Source of the DNA: Mitsuaria chitosanitabida ATCC BAA-476 = NBRC 102408
GTDB lineage: Bacteria; Pseudomonadota; Gammaproteobacteria; Burkholderiales; Burkholderiaceae_C
Length of the DNA: 64,000 nucleotides
Direction of reading: 5' to 3'
Assembly: GCF_001598255.1 (NCBI RefSeq)
Contig: NZ_BCYP01000011.1
Coordinates: forward strand, 1 to 64,000
Both the position numbers and the translations under genes were made by a program. Below the pieces are notes generated by a model. The model was not told where the DNA came from and searched no databases. It was given only the letters and a program-made list of their open reading frames with translations. Shown here piece after piece: positions 61,717 to 64,000 of the stretch (its first letter is position 1; each line of letters starts with the position of its first letter).

Positions 61717-63318
61717 CTACTTGTGGCCGCCGCCTCCGCTGCTGTAGCCGCCGTAGGAGCCGCCGCTGGAGCCGACGTAACCGACCCCGCTGCCGCGGCT
61801 GCTGCGCTTGCACTGCTGGTACTCGGCGCTGCTCTCGCCGTAGGTGTCCTTGTAGCGCTGGCAGTCGTCGCTGCTGCAGGCCTTCACCAGCGCGACGATC
61901 ACCACCAGCACCACCAGCGCGATGATGAAGTTGCGGATGATCTTGCCCTGGTCCATGCCGGACGAGACGTCGCGCGCCAGCGCCGGCATCTGGTCCTCGG
62001 GCAGCGAGAAGAAGCGGCGGACTTCCGCCGCCTCGACCGCCCGGCCGTGACTCCAGGTGACCTCGTTGCCGGTCTGCTCGCTGCTGAGCAGCTCCAGCCG
62101 GTTGCCGTTGCGCCATTCGAAGTCACGGACCAGCGCGCGTTCCTCGCGCTTGACGCGCCAGTAGAACTCGCCCAGGACGTAGGTGACCTTGGCGGTGTAG
62201 GTCCACTTCTTCTTGAAGGGCTTGTCCTGGTAGCTGACCACGCCACTGCCGGACACCGAGGGCGCGCCGGTCATCGGACGGACGATGCTCCAGCCATCCT
62301 CGGTGTCGACCAGGAAGCAGAAGCCTTCCATGCGGTTGAACAGCAGGTACTCGCGCCAGAAGGTCTGCTCGTCCTCGGCGGTCTCGGGGAGGTCGCAGCG
62401 CTCCATGTAGCCGACGACCTGCCACTCCTTGGGGGTTCCGCCGCTGACGGCCAGCAGGCCGGTCGTGCCCAGCGGGATCTGGGGCGGCGTGCCGTTGGTC
62501 TGGCGGTAGGCGGCCAGATCCGAGCCCGCGCCCTGGGAAATGTCGACCACCGACTGGCACTGGGCGCAGACGATGGATTGCGTGGTCTCGAGCTTGGGCT
62601 CCAGCGAGGCGCCGCAGTTGGGGCAGGGGATGGCCTTGGATTGCAGCGTCGCGCCGCTGGCCTCGCGCAGCCCCGTCAGCGACAGATCCGCGAGCGCGAC
62701 GGCGCGCCCCACCGACCAGGTCGGCTGGCTGGGGTCGCCGTACTCAAGCGTCCCGACCTCGTTCTGCGTGTTGCGCAGGTCGACGATGGGATAGCTGGAG
62801 GCCATCCGCGGCGGGTGCGGCAGCTCGCCCTGCGCGGCGGCGATGGTGGCGTCGACGATGGACGCGACCTGCCAGGCCGAGCCGGCCAGGAACTGCATGC
62901 CGGCGGGGCGCAGGGAGGCGGGATCGGGCGCTCGCTCGGTGAGCGGGGCCTCGAAGCTGACGACGAAGCTGCCGTTGTCCTCGGCCAGCCAGCCGCTGCG
63001 GGGCGGCTGATCGGCGTTGGCGTCGAACAGGATGTGCCACTCGTTCCAGCTGCCGTCGGCATAGGCCATCTGCAGCCGGCCGACCACAACGAAGGACGCG
63101 CCCGCGTAACGGCCGGCGGCGCCGATCTGCAGCGGGGAGTAGTCCTCGAAGAGCTCGGCGCTGGTGCCGATCTTGCGGAGCGTGTCACCGTCACGCAGCA
63201 GCGTGGAGCGGCAATAGCTGCAGACCGCGCTGGCGGAGGCGGCGGAGGCGAACTCGACGGGCGCACCGCAATTGGGGCAGTGCGCCTGCCAGCGGCGCTG
63301 GGGAGACGGGGTAGCCAA
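61717..63318 (-). CDS. DUF4178 protein with two zinc ribbons and a membrane helix
   Basis: The 533-residue protein opens with a zinc ribbon (Cys14, Cys17, Cys33, Cys36 in CPNCGAP...CSYC). A first DUF4178-like domain follows (GAAGRYAGASFVVVGRLQM), then a second ribbon (CPNCGAS...CAQC) and a second DUF4178-like domain (EWQVVGYMERCD). A membrane helix lies near residue 460 (FIIALVVLVVIVALVKACS), and the tail is Gly/Ser/Tyr-rich. Such proteins accompany SPFH and DUF350 genes. The function is unknown. Confidence 0.85.
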   Translation of the reverse strand: MATPSPQRRWQAHCPNCGAPVEFASAASASAVCSYCRSTLLRDGDTLRKIGTSAELFEDYSPLQIGAAGRYAGASFVVVGRLQMAYADGSWNEWHILFDANADQPPRSGWLAEDNGSFVVSFEAPLTERAPDPASLRPAGMQFLAGSAWQVASIVDATIAAAQGELPHPPRMASSYPIVDLRNTQNEVGTLEYGDPSQPTWSVGRAVALADLSLTGLREASGATLQSKAIPCPNCGASLEPKLETTQSIVCAQCQSVVDISQGAGSDLAAYRQTNGTPPQIPLGTTGLLAVSGGTPKEWQVVGYMERCDLPETAEDEQTFWREYLLFNRMEGFCFLVDTEDGWSIVRPMTGAPSVSGSGVVSYQDKPFKKKWTYTAKVTYVLGEFYWRVKREERALVRDFEWRNGNRLELLSSEQTGNEVTWSHGRAVEAAEVRRFFSLPEDQMPALARDVSSGMDQGKIIRNFIIALVVLVVIVALVKACSSDDCQRYKDTYGESSAEYQQCKRSSRGSGVGYVGSSGGSYGGYSSGGGGHK

Positions 63319-63371
63319 TCAGGTTCCGGAATCGGTCAGGTCAGCGATCAGTGAAACGGCGAAGGGACGGT

Positions 63372-63393
63372 GGCCCGAGCCTGAGCTCGGGCC
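63372..63393 (-). other. Intergenic hairpin between the SPFH and DUF4178 genes
   Basis: A perfect 9-bp stem GGCCCGAGC/GCTCGGGCC with a 4-base loop follows the SPFH stop. There is no T-run after it, so it is more likely an mRNA processing or stability element than a terminator. Confidence 0.6.
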
Positions 63394-63402
63394 CGGTCAG
63401 GC

Positions 63403-64000
63403 TCAGGCCAGCTTCTTCAGCAGCTCGGCCTTCTTGGCGGCGAATTCCTCGTCGGTCAGGATGCCCTTGGCCTTGAGGTCGCCGAGCTTCTCCAGCAGCA
63501 GCAGGACCTCGTCGGCGCCCTGGCTGGCGGGCTGCGGTTGAGGGACCGGCTGCTGGGCGGCCTGAGCGGCCGCGTTGGCGCCGGTCAGCCCGGCCTGCAG
63601 TTGCTGGGCCATGGTCTGGCCGAGCGCCAGACCGGCGCCCAGCCCCATTGCGTCGCCGGCGATGCCGGAGCCGCCGCCGGAGCCCACGCCTTCGGCGAGC
63701 TTGGGGATGGCCTGGGCGGTCTGGTACTGCATGAACTGGCCCATGTTCTGGCCGATCATGCCCATGCCGATCTTCTGGTCGAGGATCTTCTGCAGTTCCT
63801 CGGGCAGCGAGACGTTCTGCAGGGTGACCATCTCGAGCTTGAGGCCGAGCGCGTCGAAGGCGGGCTGGGTCGCTTCCTGCAGGGCCTTCGCGAACTCGAC
63901 CTGATTGGCGGCGAGGTCGAGGAAGGGGATGCCGGACTGGGCGACGGCGTCGCTGATGTGCTGGAGCATCAGGCCGCGGAGCTGGCCGTCGAGCTCGGTG
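63403..64000 (-). CDS. SPFH-domain protein with C-terminal SHOCT (partial, 5' end outside window)
   Basis: The visible C-terminal 199 residues hold the end of an SPFH/band-7-type domain (EFAKALQEATQPAFDALGLKL, then TLQNVSLPEELQKILDQKIG). A Gly/Ala/Gln-rich linker and a SHOCT module (LLLEKLGDLKAKGILTDEEF and AAKKAELLKKLA) follow. The open frame continues to the window edge without a start being needed. Related proteins (YdjI/virion-core-like) assemble at membranes and recruit partners. It is the first gene seen of the co-oriented stress-like cluster. Confidence 0.85.
   Translation of the reverse strand, partial: TELDGQLRGLMLQHISDAVAQSGIPFLDLAANQVEFAKALQEATQPAFDALGLKLEMVTLQNVSLPEELQKILDQKIGMGMIGQNMGQFMQYQTAQAIPKLAEGVGSGGGSGIAGDAMGLGAGLALGQTMAQQLQAGLTGANAAAQAAQQPVPQPQPASQGADEVLLLLEKLGDLKAKGILTDEEFAAKKAELLKKLA

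Overview
The window is very G+C-rich (about 70% by eye), densely coded, and reads as chromosomal DNA of a Burkholderiales betaproteobacterium, probably of the Roseateles/Mitsuaria/Rubrivivax type. The evidence is the protein families, a tRNA-Ala with a CGC anticodon, and the block phoH-bcp-Mth938-alaA-hom-thrC-moeA-moaD, an order familiar from that group. No genus can be proved from the sequence alone. There is no phage, IS element or CRISPR array.

Region 1 (1-5123): a hexanucleotide tandem repeat, a REP-like hairpin repeat, then the complete sulfonate-sulfur operon ssuEADCB. Region 2 (5190-15355, minus strand): the cytochrome bd operon cydDC-cydAB-cydX with a 31-residue membrane protein after it, followed by the lipid/membrane trio ybhP-clsB-ybhN, which is translationally coupled. 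Region 3 (15897-24385): a Czc-type heavy-metal RND efflux operon (outer membrane factor, adaptor, pump, small lipoprotein) on the minus strand, divergent from an OmpR-type response regulator and its histidine kinase. A direct repeat with 11-bp period lies between them.

Region 4 (24511-33737): nitronate monooxygenase, a stand-alone DUF2235 (Tle1-like) hydrolase, a cupredoxin with a textbook MerR/CueR-type promoter, an ABC exporter pair of visibly lower G+C, tRNA-Ala(CGC) with promoter and terminator, a Pro/Thr-rich TonB-like protein and an NlpC/P60 hydrolase. Region 5 (34044-40852): propionyl-CoA synthetase PrpE, a second copy of the REP-like repeat, a secreted M3 peptidase, a HAD phosphatase and a DHA2-type MFS exporter.

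Region 6 (40992-52920): PhoH-PIN ATPase preceded by a short promoter-terminator unit (possible sRNA or attenuator), Bcp peroxiredoxin, Mth938-domain protein, alanine aminotransferase, homoserine dehydrogenase, threonine synthase, MoeA and MoaD. A two-gene P-loop ATPase/TPR module is inserted between hom and thrC, breaking an otherwise standard threonine operon. This pair is the best candidate here for an undescribed system. MoaE does not follow MoaD; a higBA toxin-antitoxin pair sits there instead.

Region 7 (53721-64000, minus strand): a long co-oriented run, SPFH-SHOCT protein, DUF4178 zinc-ribbon protein, DUF350 membrane protein, two tandem paralogous secreted proteins, PA2779-like protein, PA2778-like C39 peptidase lipoprotein, membrane-embedded spermidine synthase, FAD amine oxidase-like lipoprotein, then a thioesterase. 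Its contents suggest an envelope or polyamine-linked stress module.
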